Both the position numbers and the translations under genes were made by a program. A DNA stretch of 64,000 bases from Mesostigma viride. Lineage: Eukaryota; Streptophyta; Mesostigmatophyceae; Mesostigmatales; Mesostigmataceae. Where the stretch lies: assembly GCA_009746045.1 (NCBI GenBank), contig RPFO01000310.1:63501-127500 (forward strand), read 5' to 3'. The notes below the pieces were generated by a model that was not told the DNA's origin, searched no databases, and saw nothing but the letters and a program-made list of their open reading frames with translations. Positions 1 to 16,699 of this stretch are shown one piece after another; the stretch's first letter is position 1, and each line of letters opens with the position of its first letter.

Positions 1-200
1 CCTGAATCTAAACCCCGTACCTTCATAGTTCGACTCTTCTTGTTCGACCCTTATTACATCATTGTTCGACCCTTATTGTACGACCCTTATTGCTCGACTC
101 TTATTGCTCGACCCGTACTGTCTGACCCTTATTACTCGACCCTTATTGTTTGACCCTTATTGCCGGACCCTTATCGTCCGACTGCTCCACGTTAAGCAGC
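1..200. repeat. 15-bp tandem repeat
   Basis: Degenerate tandem copies of a unit close to GTTCGACCCTTATTG run from about 38 to 185. Open frames across it are products of the periodicity and are not called as genes. The DNA lies in or upstream of the first visible intron of the aldo/keto reductase gene. Confidence 0.85.
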
Positions 201-714
201 CGGCCCTGCCAAGGACCTGTTCTCTACTCTTGAACCGAAACCCTGGACCCTGTTTCTCAACCCCTCAACCCTCCAGAGATGGCTCGTTGAGGACCTGTAA
301 TTGGCTGTTCCTAACCTTTGTAATTGGCTGTTTCCTGTAATTGGCAGTTTCATCCACCCAAACCATCAAACCATTAACCCTGTTTCTCAGCCCCTACCCC
401 CTACCTCTTGTCTCAGCCCCCTGTAGCACCTTCAACGGATAGCCCCTGCTGAGGACTTGTATTTTGATTTTTTAGCTGGAACCCTAGTTTTCCCATGCAC
501 GGCATCAGCCCTCTACAGACGCCCCTGCCAAGGACTTGCATTCCAATTTTTTCAAGATAAACCCTAGTTTTCCAACGCCAGCATCCCCCCTCCACAGGAT
601 AGCCCTGCCGCGGGCTTGCTTGGCTTTGTCTCAACCCATGCCCCCAAACCCTGAAACCATTAACCCTATTTCTTGACCTCTACCCTCTACACCCTAAAAC
701 AGATGGCCCTGCAG
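201..714 (+). repeat. ~80-bp repeats of the intron 3' end and AKR exon start
   Basis: The sequence at the acceptor of the first visible AKR exon (GCCCTGCAG|AAGACCT at 706-721) recurs in degraded form near 203, 279, 442, 521 and 601. The core of each copy is close to GCCCTGCCAAGGACTTG. The last three spacings are about 80, 80 and 100 bp. Copies at 442 and 521 also share the following text (AACCCTAGTTTTCC). The array is intronic. It suggests that the 3' splice junction was copied upstream, and some copies retain an AG. Confidence 0.6.
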
Positions 715-6390
<5,676 letters not shown>

Positions 6391-7410
6391 ATTTGAGTGC
6401 TTGGGTGCCCCCTCAAGGGGACCTTGTCATGAGGGAACGTTGGGCGGCGAATATTTTCCGCGCGAAAATATTCGCGGTACCGGGCGGTACCGTGACAAGT
6501 GGGTGTACTGTGCACGGACCACGTGTGGAAGTGGCCGTGGCGACTGTATTTAGGCGAAACTAGCCATTATAGGGCGAGCGAAACGCCAAAAAAACACTCG
6601 AATGTTAAAGATGATGGTTAAGTGATGTTGGCTGGTGGCGGAAAGTAGCTGGTTTTCAATGTCGTGCTAGGTGTTTTTCATGTCATCGGCATGGGGGGTA
6701 GTTCGATGTTTGCTCGCACGGAATGAAATAAAATTCATGATAGCGCCAGTAAATTTGCGATTTCGGGGATGTTCTGACCGCGAAAGAGGCATTAATATCG
6801 ATAGCATTGAATTCTAAACCGAACGGGTACTTTTTGCCATTCTCGTTAAGTAGTTATTCAGGCCTGTAGAGTGCGTGCCTGACCTTTCCGTGGAAGAACG
6901 GCTGCTGTTGCGCGCCTGCGCAAGGGATTCACGAGGGCAAGGTATACATCTGTGGCCAATGTTATCTGCAATCAGTGCTTTCTTCTATGAGCTCACTGTT
7001 GAAGTCCTTTGTGTTTCGGCAATATCCGCCAGCTATCTCGCTGTTGTTTGTCGTCATGTTGTCGAATGCCTGGCAGGTTTAGACTGTTTTTGTTGATGTC
7101 ATGTATTCACACAACGGCATGAAAGTGCCAAAAAATGCCCTTATAAGCCCTACAAGGAGCAAATTGAGTCCAAACATGCTAGATATTGGTAGGCAGCATG
7201 TCCATGACACCAGTAAAAGGAATTTGACTTTCCAGAATTTTCCGACATCGGTTGGTCTATTTTTGGCATGTCTATTTTTAGCAACTTTCCAGATTTTAAT
7301 ACAAACAAATACCATTTGATATGCAAATAAAGAGCTCCTGACCTGGCTGTTTGCATGTAGGCTTATGCTCATGTCTACCAACTGTGCACCATGTCCCAGG
7401 GTCATCTGAC
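6391..7410. other. Region downstream of AKR, nothing identified
   Basis: This is probably the AKR 3' UTR and intergenic DNA. It includes a short inverted motif (TATTTTCCGCGCGAAAATA near 6451), but I see no gene signature on either strand. Confidence 0.4.
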
Positions 7411-7413
7411 CTC

Positions 7414-7925
7414 ATTTGGTGACAAACTGCCACCAAATGCTAGCAAAAACGCACCGTTTCACCACATCTTATAGCAGTTTCCATGGAAGATGTGTTCAGT
7501 TGAGGCTGGAAATTTGCAATCACGTTACACATCATAAATGTAGACATGGCACAAAAAATCAGGTCCATCGTACTGTATTTGGTAACGAAATGCCACCAAA
7601 TGCTAGCAAAAATGCGCGTTTTTCGCGTTTTTTTCACACATTTCATGACAGTTTTCATACAAGATGTGCTTAGTTGGGGCTGGAAACTTGCAAGCATATT
7701 AAATATCATCATTGTAGACATTGCACAAAAATCCAGGTCTGTTGTACTTCATTCATTGACAGCTCGCTAGCAAATGTGAGAAAAAATGTGCGTTTTTTGC
7801 ATTTCCGCCACATTTCTTGCAGTTTCCCATGCAAGATGTGCTCAGGTGAGGCTGAAAACAAGCGCCCATGTTAATCATCATGTCATTTCAGACATTGCAC
7901 AAAACTTCAGGTCCATCAAGTGTCA
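7414..7925. repeat. ~165-175-bp tandem repeat, three units
   Basis: Three diverged copies begin near 7417, 7579 and 7754. Each has ATGCCACCAAATGCTAGCAA (decayed in the third), an AAAA.TGCGCGTTTTT segment, CAGTTTCCATG.AAGATGTG, GAGGCTGGAAA and GACATTGCACAAAA.TCAGGTC. A start of a fourth unit fades after 7923. The unit has no coding potential I can support. It lies downstream of the AKR gene. Confidence 0.8.
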
Positions 7926-8261
7926 TTGGGTTCACTGGTCCATGCAACACCTGCCAGTTTCCAGCTAATCACTCAACCTTGGATGCAAAGTTCTTTAGTA
8001 ACGGTATGGCCAACTCCCACCAACTGTGTTGCTAACTGTTCAGACCTTGCACAGATAATATAACACAACTTTTGTGACAAATAGACAAAGATATATGAAC
8101 ATGAACAGTGGCTAGACATGGTTGTATATATGTGCATACGGCCATGCTAAGGCAATTTTCAAGTAGGGGCTTGTTAGACATAAGAACTGCCAACTGTCAC
8201 GTTGGCTAGCATGATCAGTTCAAACCCACAGCACGCACGGTAGCCGCAAACTCAGCTTGGC
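7926..8261. other. Intergenic, nothing identified
   Basis: This short AT-richer segment lies between the 165-175-bp repeat and the tail of the next retroelement. I see no gene or repeat signature. Confidence 0.4.
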
Positions 8262-9445
8262 AATTGAATTGAATTGAATTGAATTGTAACATAACTCCGT
8301 TGGGAGTATATGTAGCACATAGCCCAGAGAAGGGGCATATGGCCTATCATACATTCTAAGCTACTTCCTGCAAGGGTGGGAATGTAAACAACACTTGCTC
8401 TAGGTGCACTAGGGCACCTGCACCACCCAGAGTTTCAGGCAACACCCAGCGAAGGGGAGCCTGTCATAGGTGGGGAAGATCATCATGGCTATACAAGAGC
8501 TAGGACATAGCTTCTCTACAGAGAGCATCTCTCTGCATGGCATAGCATAACTAAATAAAGCTAGGCATCATCTGGAGTGTGGCTCATCATAGGCACACAT
8601 GTACATGATTAAATAAAGCGCGTGGCTTAGCTGGGATAGAGCCTCTAGGAGGCGTACATGTACATGGCCACGGTCTATCTATTCTACACTACTGCTGTAT
8701 TCCCCTAAACTGGGGCGTCTGGAGTCGCTGGGGCCGCGGGGGTCGCCTGCCAGGGCTTGTGGCCGACGTAGATGGCCGCCCCCTTCCAGTACACCGGCTG
8801 CCCCGCCTTGGTCTGCCGGAGCTGGAGGTAGGTCGGCCATAGCTCCCGTCGCCGTTGTTGCTGCGCCAGGGTCAAGTCGTCGTCAAGGGTGAAGAGAGTC
8901 TTCTCGAGCCGCTTGCGGCGTCTGAGAAAAGAAATCTTGTCCGCCGGGGTCTTAAAGGTGAGAAGGAGCGGGGGCGGCCCTGCCTTACCCCGCGCGCGGG
9001 GAAGGCGGTGGGCGGCCAGCTCGATCTCACCAGTAAGGCCCATGCGATCAAGGATTTCTCTCTCAAAAGCACGCGCAAGCTTCTCGGAATTCTCACCTTC
9101 CTCCATCTTGAGATTCTTGACAATGACGTTGATCGAGGCTGCGCTTGGCGAGCTCGGCCTCCTCGCGGAGGTCAAGCGTCTGCCGTTGAAGCTGGGCTGC
9201 GACAGCGGAGGTGGTGGAGGTGGTGTGTTGCTTAAGCATGTCCGCCCAGGTGGTGATGGGAGGAGCATCGCCGGTCAGCTAGGCCAGCCGGGGCTGGCTT
9301 GGCGGCAATGTCCTTCACTGCCTGGGCGGTGAGGCCTGCGGTGTTCTGCAGGACCTCGATAGCGATGGCATTGTTCTTAAGACGCTGGTCGATGTCGAGG
9401 AGCTGGGCTTTGAGGTCGGCGGTGGAGGTGGCTTGGCAATGTAAT
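8262..9445 (-). mobile_element. 5'-truncated LINE-family element, ORF1 3' half
   Basis: This is a minus-strand relative of the ORF1-only element at 45783-47700. Read on the minus strand, it starts inside ORF1 near 9445. It changes frame near 9250 and continues as an open frame to the stop at 8705. A 3' UTR follows, then the stem-loop ACTCCGTTGGGAGT (8294-8307) and a tail of about five AATTC units (8262-8286). The C-terminal protein contains KMEEGENSEKLARAFE and a DDDLTLAQQQRRRELWPTYL-type segment nearly identical to the other copy. The frame break shows it is dead. Confidence 0.9.
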
Positions 9446-9659
9446 AATCTAATCATGCCAGGCATCTCGGCCGTCGGCATGGTTGCGATGTGTTTTGTGC
9501 GCCTTGATTTGGTAGCAGCACATCCCTTGGCAACTGGCCCGCCTGACCAAGGTTGCCACACATGGTCCTCTGCATCACCATGGATGCCCCCATGTCCCTG
9601 TCTCTGTTATAGGGGCCCACGTTGCTAGCAACGCAGCTTCCAAGTTGGACTAGATCTCC

Positions 9660-10330
9660 TCAGCCAGCGCTGTGGTGCATAGCCAGACAGCTCATACACT
9701 GCTCAGTTGCTACCTCGAGGTTGCCGGCTTGAAATGTGCCACCAAAGGACTGCACTTGGCCGCCATCAATGATACCTAGCATGAAGAAGCCACTGCACAT
9801 CCCCGGTGAGCCGCTTGGCCACCATACCGCAGTTGTCTTCAACAGATAGTGCGAGCCCAATGGCCTCTACATAGGCACATGCATCGTGCTCATGCTCTTG
9901 CTCTGGCCCTTGTCAACATGAGATGCATGCCCATGCATGCTTCACCATGTTTCTCCAAGCCATCCGTGACTACTTGCTTCAGATATGTCATTCAACTTCT
10001 GCACGTCCTCAGCCAGACTGTCAAACTAGCTGGTGCCCCATCCCTCACTTTGGTGAGGACTGCGATTCTGGCTAGCAGCTTAGCGATCGTGCGTGGTTGT
10101 GCCTGAGTTTCTGGGTGAGTGGCAGTGGCATTGGAGCAAGAGGTGTTGAGCATGTGCGTGTGTCTATCCACTTGACAAACAACCCCTCCCACCCCTGACA
10201 TTGAGGAGTTTGGCCATGTGCCAGGTTGCCAGAATTCCGCAAACATGCATCATAGGGAAATAAAGGATTGCTGGTTGTGCACACGACATGACAAAACAAA
10301 ACACACATACCTGTCAGGAGGGCAGGCTTG
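9660..10330 (-). other. Possible decayed coding fragments
   Basis: On the minus strand, 10340-10309 ends in CTGACAG|GTATGT, and 10120-9998 (preceded by CACCCAG) is an open frame reading TQAQPRTIAKLLARIAVL. A third frame lies at 9860-9660. Splice-like borders hint at a gene or transposon relic, but I could not join them into one reading frame or name a family. Confidence 0.2.
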
Positions 10331-10383
10331 GGTTGCTTCATTGGCGCTGGTTGCAGCGTGCGTAATAATAGCCCGCCATTGGC

Positions 10384-10788
10384 TCATTTACCCGTGCCCT
10401 TGGCCAGCACGCACAGCCTGAACTGCATGAACTGCATGGATGCGGCCGTCCAGGATGCCCTCTGCTCGTCATTCAGGGGTGTGAAGGCAGCTTGGGTGCT
10501 GGCGTGTAAGGCAGCTTGTGCATCAGTGTTTGCCGCCCGGCCGTGTGGCAGCACAGGTAGCTGGCCTAGCCCGGCCACTGTCCTCTCTCCACTCTCACGC
10601 AATATGCCACCCTCTCCACAAACCATGACAGTTCTCATGTGCATGCATGTCTTAAGATGCTTGTTGAAGGCAGATGCTTTCAGCTTAGAGATGGTGGGCA
10701 CGTATACAGTGGGTTTTATGGACTCACAAGCATGTGAAGCCATCGAGCATCCAAGAAAGCCACCAATTGCTTCTAGGTTTTCCATCAA
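10384..10788 (-). CDS. Hypothetical protein or exon, unknown
   Basis: A 134-codon minus-strand frame starts with two Met codons, and its text looks coding rather than repetitive. It contains FTPLNDEQRASWTAASMQF and ends LCVLAKGTGK just before GGTAAATGA, where a GGTAAA donor is possible. LNDEQR followed about 20 residues later by a GTGK-like stretch faintly recalls the start of a P-loop helicase. The glycine-rich loop is incomplete, so I do not assign that function. It could be one exon of a decayed transposon gene. Confidence 0.25.
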   Translation of the reverse strand: MMENLEAIGGFLGCSMASHACESIKPTVYVPTISKLKASAFNKHLKTCMHMRTVMVCGEGGILRESGERTVAGLGQLPVLPHGRAANTDAQAALHASTQAAFTPLNDEQRASWTAASMQFMQFRLCVLAKGTGK

Positions 10789-10806
10789 TCTTCGTGGTCA
10801 ACCATG

Positions 10807-11403
10807 TCATGCAACATTACTTGCCTGAGCACAATGCCAATAAATTGCAGCATGTACAACTAGAGCAAAGCAACAGCTTTGTGATCCATAGCCCTGCCTG
10901 CAAATCATTGCCATCGGCGGCAATAGCGCTGCAAGGCTGCCAGCCAGCCCGTAATATCTTGCCCGCAATCCGTCATGCACCCTCCCTAATATCCGTGTGA
11001 AGAATTCCTTGACATCCCTAGCCTCTAAGGTAACCTGTACGTCGCTGATGTGAAGAAAAGGCTTGCCATGAAACCGTAGCTCGCTATACGATTCATGACG
11101 CACCTCCCGTAAGATAAGAAGATGACCAAAAGAGAAACTCCGGAGATGGGGAACTGGTAACATATTCATCCGTGACAAGGTCAGGGATTCAACAAGGAGT
11201 GAATTGGCCCGTAGATTTGAATAAGGGAACATACCGCTCGGAGGTATCCATGTCTGCCGTGCGCTTGATGTCTGTTTCGCACACCCCGCCGCAGAACTCG
11301 TTCCGGCATTCACCTGCTGACCGCAGTTTGTACATGTCCAGAGGCTGATAAAAGCCCCAACATCGTGGGCGACTTTAGAGTCCACAAAGCCTGCATTAAA
11401 CAT
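10807..11403 (-). CDS. Hypothetical protein, unknown
   Basis: An uninterrupted 198-codon minus-strand frame begins with ATG at 11403. It has one CxxC pair (WTCTNCGQQ, near residue 30) and a leucine-rich centre (ESLTLSRMNMLPVPHLRSF), followed by mixed alpha/beta-like text. The last ~40 residues are less protein-like, so the true coding part may end near 10985. I recognise no family. The neighbours are unannotated, so context does not help. Confidence 0.25.
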   Translation of the reverse strand: MFNAGFVDSKVAHDVGAFISLWTCTNCGQQVNAGTSSAAGCAKQTSSARQTWIPPSGMFPYSNLRANSLLVESLTLSRMNMLPVPHLRSFSFGHLLILREVRHESYSELRFHGKPFLHISDVQVTLEARDVKEFFTRILGRVHDGLRARYYGLAGSLAALLPPMAMICRQGYGSQSCCFALVVHAAIYWHCAQASNVA

Positions 11404-12099
11404 GACGTTCGGGGCAAACGCATATATATACGAAGTATGGGTCTGCCAAGCCTGACGCAGCCTTGAAATTGGTCGGAAATATGCGGTAGCTCAGGAAAAA
11501 AAAGTTGCAGCGGTAATGAAGAAAGTCGTTCGGTCAAAGTCTTTAGAATTAAAAAATGCATCGTTTATGATGGAAACCCCGATCTTAGGGCGCACTTCAT
11601 CGGGAAAATTTTTTGCTGCGGTCAGGTGGGGTCGAGAGAAAATCTGCGACCATTCAGGCACCCACCTATGAATGACGCAACATGCTGTTCGATTCCGCAA
11701 ATTTTATGGCGAAAAAAAAACAGTGGTGGATCTAATAACACCTTAGGAGGATAATCGTAAAATTTCAGCCTTGATAGTGCCTTTATACACGCTCAGCATC
11801 GCCTGCCAGACCGCCATGCCTGTCGCCCGGAATTCGGTCACTTTCGTGCACGCGCACACCAAAAATCGCATTTGGCGCCACTTTTCGGGTACCGCTTACG
11901 AGGGCAGATTTTGGCGCGGCTCGTACCGTTGTGCAGGGACACTTCTGTTACAGCCTATGGGTTCTCGGGAAGGCTTAAGGCATCTCATAAAACGTGTTCT
12001 GGCAAGGATGTTGTGGGTATGGATGCTTCTTGTTGTGTCAGAGTGATGCACCCTTTCTTCGCAGCGGCATCACAGCGCTCAGAACTTGAACGTCCGCCA

Positions 12100-13001
12100 A
12101 TGGTTTCTTTAAATTTTATCGTGCAGGTAAGGATGCATGGTGATGATCATGTTGGAGGTATTGCATTTGTGTGACTGCATGTAGGTAGCTGCCACCATTG
12201 GTTCATTTGACCTTTCCCTTGTTATGATGATGTGACAGGATTGCAATGTGGTGAGCCAACCATGATTGACATGGTTGACTGCATGGAAGCCCTGTGTACC
12301 ATGACCCTAGCTAACTTGGTGCTTTGCCCTCCATAGTCCCTGTTTGTTGCCCTTGTCGGGTGTGGCAGTTTAGGGTGTTGTTGCGTTGATTAAATTAGCT
12401 TGGTTGCATGGCATAAAAATCTTACTCTCTAACCTAGGAGAAACATAGGATTCTCCCAATTTCTGGCCTGCGCTGGTTGTCTCCTTGATAGGAAATGCTG
12501 GTTGGGAATGCTAGTTCTACCATCATTATTGCTATGCACATATTTACAAGGCTGGCCATGCTCGAGGGATTGTGAAGGTGTGTAAGGTGTGTGGCCACCC
12601 CCTTTCACTTTGCCGTAAACATATTCAGCATGGTTTCGGTGCATGTTGGATTGCATTTGAAGTGTCAGTGTGATGACTTGCTTACTGAGTGGTCCTACGC
12701 GCCTTAGCAGGTGGTCATAAAGTAAACCCATCAGTTTTTGTCACAGTGACCGCAAACCTTGAGCACACGTTATCGTCAGTGTGCAAGAGTAAATCAGATG
12801 TGCTAAATGGTCATTGTTTTGCTGAGTTCTAATTGGCATGAAGTTTACATTGTGACCTTGGGTGAGAGCATAGTGTCTACCACCACGCAGGTGTTCCTAG
12901 AGATAGCCACGCGGCTCCCGCGGCCTTCGCGTCTTTCCTCTCGATCAGACAACTACCCTAGTCCTTCCACGGCGTTAGTACATAGCTTAGACCGGAACTG
13001 A
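12100..13001 (+). CDS. Possible small two-exon gene (45 aa)
   Basis: ATG at 12100 opens nine codons ending at a strong donor (GTGCAG|GTAAGG, 12126/12127). An acceptor (CACCACGCAG, ends 12890) then opens 36 codons in phase to TGA at 13001. The joined product would be a 45-residue Ser/Arg/Pro-rich peptide. The first frame is also open upstream, so the exon may be longer. No family is recognised. Splice sites are the only support. Confidence 0.22.
12440..12490 (-). repeat. Fragment of the dispersed tRNA-like repeat
   Basis: GGATTCTCCCAATTTCTGGCCTGCGCTGGTTGTCTCCTTGATA matches the 5' end of the short dispersed repeat found intact at 31380-31514, 34075-34275 and 43637-43765 (minus orientation). 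Confidence 0.75.
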
Positions 13002-13271
13002 ATTGCGTGTACCCACGTACCATCCATCCATCCATCCATATGTTCTCTGATCGCGAATGCTAGTAAACCTAAGGAATTTGCGTCCAGCTATGGATGCCGA
13101 GAATGCTCATAACTTTTACATCCGGGCATGAAATTTGGTCGGGTAAATTGCAGTAGACGCGCCTTTTGATGACGAACACCATGATATCATTTTCAGCCAC
13201 CATCGCCCAAGACTTAGCGCAATATCATAAAACGCAGCGCAGGCAGGGTTCGTATTTTTCGGAAACTAGCC

Positions 13272-14640
13272 ATGGCGGAATCACCGTCAGCCGCCTCCCC
13301 CGCCGATAGGGAGGATTCAGCGGCTCACACCATTACGCAACTCGTCGACGCTGTGGACGCCATTGCGACCCAGCCACCGCCTGCCAAAGCCGTCTCGTCT
13401 AAGCGGCATTGCGCCGGCCCAGCCGACGAGATGGACAGCCAGATCCCTCCGCCTTCGGCTCCTTTTTCCAGCGAGGTTATCCGTGAAGACGACCCCCTTG
13501 ACGACGCTGAGTTTAACCCCGCGGATTTCATGCCTGGGAAGCTGTTATCCGAGGCACGGTTCTTTTCTCTCACCGCCAAGGAGGCGCAGGCTATCCTGCA
13601 CCACCTGCACGACAACGGCATTGCGATATATTTTCCCAGCACGTCTGGCGAGACCATTTCTATGGACGAGCTTGCCTACATGGACGAGCCCCAGCTTCGT
13701 CTTTCTGTTTTTCTGAGCTACGCGAACGCCCCTTGCCTCCGGGCACTTGTTGCCGCTTTCGAGGATGCCGAGCACGGCACCGCCAATACCCCAATTGCTT
13801 CCCCGGACGCAAACCTGCACCAGCTCAACCAGAAAGTCGAAGACATGGCAGCTCAACTCGGCGCCCTGTCCACTGCTATCCGTCAAGACACTGCTGAGCT
13901 CGATCCACTCCAGCATTGCCGAGGTCAAGGCCGCCCTGACCAGCCCACCCCAGCCAGCCACCCCCCCACCTACCAGCTACGCTAACATGGTGAAGCAGAC
14001 GGACATTGCCAACCTGATGGCGGATGCCGCACGCAAGGGGGCTGCAGCTCACAAGACCGCTGTCGAGGAGGACCAACGCTCACGCAGTATAGTGGTCCGG
14101 TATTGCGAGGTCGCGCACTGGCAGCCGGAAACGGAGCTGATGCTAGCACAACGCCTGCACCACAGCCTCATTGTGGGCCGGCTGCGTTTGGGCAACGAAC
14201 CCATCCGCATTGAGTCGGCAGCCTGGATGGCGGGCCAGCCTGGCCCCATCCGGGTGTCCTTCGCGAATGTGGCCAGCAAGGTGAAAGTACTCCAGGCCCG
14301 CAAGCTCCTGGGCGGGAGAAACGCGCCGAGCCTCGACGACCTACTATCCCCGGCCCAGCTAGTCATCAAGAACGGTTTGCTGGGCAGCGACGCCGCCGTC
14401 CAGGCCAAGCGCGATGGCACTAAGCCGTCTACGTCCGCCTCGTCAACGACACCCCCGTGCTCTTCATCAACGGTCAGCGCACGGATGTGCAGGCTCCTAA
14501 CAAGCGGCACAAGCCGGGCCGTCCCATGCACGCCCCAGCTGCGTCATCATCGTCCACGCACGTTCGACGTGCGTCCCGGGTATGGAGGGTGCCCGGTAAG
14601 GGCACACCCTCGCGGCCTCGCGGTACAATAGGCTTTGGGC
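13272..14640 (+). pseudogene. LINE ORF1, frameshifted
   Basis: ATG at 13272 opens 237 codons. The homologous text continues in another frame from about 13890 (SSIAEVKAALTSPPQPATPP, then YANMVKQTDIANLMADAARK) up to about 14440 and shifts again after that. The N-terminal 60 residues are Ser/Ala/Pro/Asp-rich. The middle (LNQKVEDMAAQLGALSTAIR) looks like a coiled coil. The C-terminal half reads SRSIVVRYCEVAHWQPETEL and GQPGPIRVSFANVASKVKVL, a layout like RRM-type ORF1 proteins of LINEs. Role inferred: RNA-binding chaperone of the retroelement. At least two frameshifts. Confidence 0.75.
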
Positions 14641-15004
14641 ATACATAGCCTTTAATAAACAAGCCCCTTTCCACCCTCATGTCGCACCGTGCGAGCATGA
14701 TGAGGATGCAAGGTCGCCAGGCACGCCACGGTCAACCTTCCCGCCAATTTACCAGCCGGCCTCAAACGCCTCCTGGCCCGCCTTGAGAGGGATGAGGCCC
14801 AGTCGACACGCCGACGACCCCAGCCAGGACGGAGACGACGCATATCCGCCCTGAAAGAAAGACTCCATGCGTTGACAAGCATTAACCCCAATCGCCACCC
14901 TCCCCCTCCCCCCCACCCCCCACCCCCACCCCCACCTCCAGCACTACCCTTCTCCACCCCCACCCCCACCCCCACCCCCACCCCCCCCGCTAATAATAGG
15001 GCAA

Positions 15005-15870
15005 CGGCCCATTCTTGGTATTGCAAGCTTTAATGTGCGCACCCTCCCTGCAGATCCTTCTACGAGCGGCGGCACCCCAGCACGCCACCGCGTCGACGAG
15101 CTGATCGCCTTGTGCGCCGACAACAAGATCGCTGTCCTCGGGGTCCAGGAGCACCGACGCACCGTTGACCCTCAGCAAGGGGTCAACGGTCTGCTGGTCG
15201 ACGACCTTCGTGCGGGCTGGTGGTTCCATTATGGTGGAGGCGACGCGCCGGGTCAAGGTGGTGTGGGCCTCTTGTGCTCGCCAGCAGCATCAGAGCAGCT
15301 CCAGTCCATCGTGCTGCGGTCCCCGCGTGTGCTAGCTAGTGGCCACTTTTTCGGCCACCGAGGGCCATTCACACCACACGCTAGCCGTTATCGTGGGATA
15401 TGCACCACATGCGGGTCGAGCTCAGGCGGAACGTGAGGCCTTCTTCAACGCCCTCAAGGAGGAGGAGGCCAACATCCCAGCTCGGCACTTCCTGCATGGT
15501 TATGCTGCTCGACGCCAACGCCACGCTGCCAGTTGGCACTGGGGGCGCTCAGTACTCCCCAACCAACACGACAGCCAAAGGTAACACTGCTCTATATTTT
15601 GCGAATCTGCTTGCAGAATCTGCGCTGGTTGCCTGCAATGCTTCTTTCGCACGCCCCGCTGAGCAGCTTGCCACCTTTTATATGGGCCGTCGGATCAGGT
15701 GGTGTGCCTTGACTACTATGTTTGCGTATACGCCGGGCCAGCTCAGCGTCCCTCAGTTCATCGATGCTCGCGTGCTGCAAGATTCTGTCAGCACGGTGGA
15801 ATCTGATTATTCACCGCCTCGTGCTCGCCCGCATCAGATTGCAGTTTCCTGGTGTGAAACCGTCGCGACA
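15005..15870 (+). pseudogene. LINE ORF2 N-terminus, endonuclease (EEP family), frameshifted
   Basis: From 15005 the text reads ILGIASFNVRTLP, then RVDELIALCADNKIAVLGVQ and EHRRTV. This is the N-terminal signature of apurinic-type (endonuclease/exonuclease/phosphatase) LINE nucleases, with the metal-binding N and E in FNVRT and QEHR. After breaks near 15340 and 15480 it continues with MLLDANATLPVGTGG (the D-x-N motif) and less clearly to about 15860. The second copy at 52305-52850 supplies the better-preserved end (DYVV and SDHRIV). The enzyme would nick target DNA to prime reverse transcription; this copy is dead. Confidence 0.8.
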
Positions 15871-16699
15871 ACTGGCGCCTCAGCCAGATCTCAACTCTCA
15901 AGGTCGGCTCCGGATTGTACTGAAGGACGCCGACAAGATGTCAGCAGAAGAGCAGGCCGCTATGTCGCACCGAGACGACTTCCTGGCAGTCTTCGACGCC
16001 AGGGGCAGTCCAGCCATTCCGCCGCCAGGTGATATTTCAGTGATCCTCCGAGGTATCGCTGCCAAGTACCGTCTGGCTGCCCGCACCCTCCCCTCCTCGC
16101 CTCCGCGCCGACAGCGCTTGCTGTCCACCGCCACGCACCGACAGTGGTCGCCGCTAGGCAGATGCTCCGCCGCAACAGGGAACCGACCGCCAAACCTGGG
16201 ATGCAAGCGGCTCTGCGGGTCCGGTCGCCTACGAGCAGGCTGACTGAAGGCCGGCAGACGCTCAGCAGATGGTCAAGGACCTAGCTGCGCAGCTGCCAGC
16301 AGAAGCACGACGGCAAGGGAGCCTGGTTCTGGTACAAGCGCCTCGGGCGCCCGGACGGCCTCGGCCGGCCCCACTGCCACGACGTCCCTGGCGCCCCCGC
16401 CAAGCGGCTTCGTACCTGGGCCGCGGCCACTGCCGAGGTCGTGGGGACAGCTGCGCCGCCCCTGCCCCTGCTCCCAGCCGCCGCCGGCCCGACGCCCGCC
16501 CGGCTGCCCTGGCCGGCGGCCCTGCTGGGCCCCCGGCCCCGCCTAGGTCAGCGGCGGACTACCTAGTCCCCCCGCTGATCGGCCGGCCCGCTTGCATGGC
16601 GACCCGTCAGACATGCCTCCTTTCACCTCTCGCAAGGTCACAGAGGCGGTCCAGCGTCTACGTTACGTCGACGCTGCCACCGGCTCCGCCGGACGAGAT

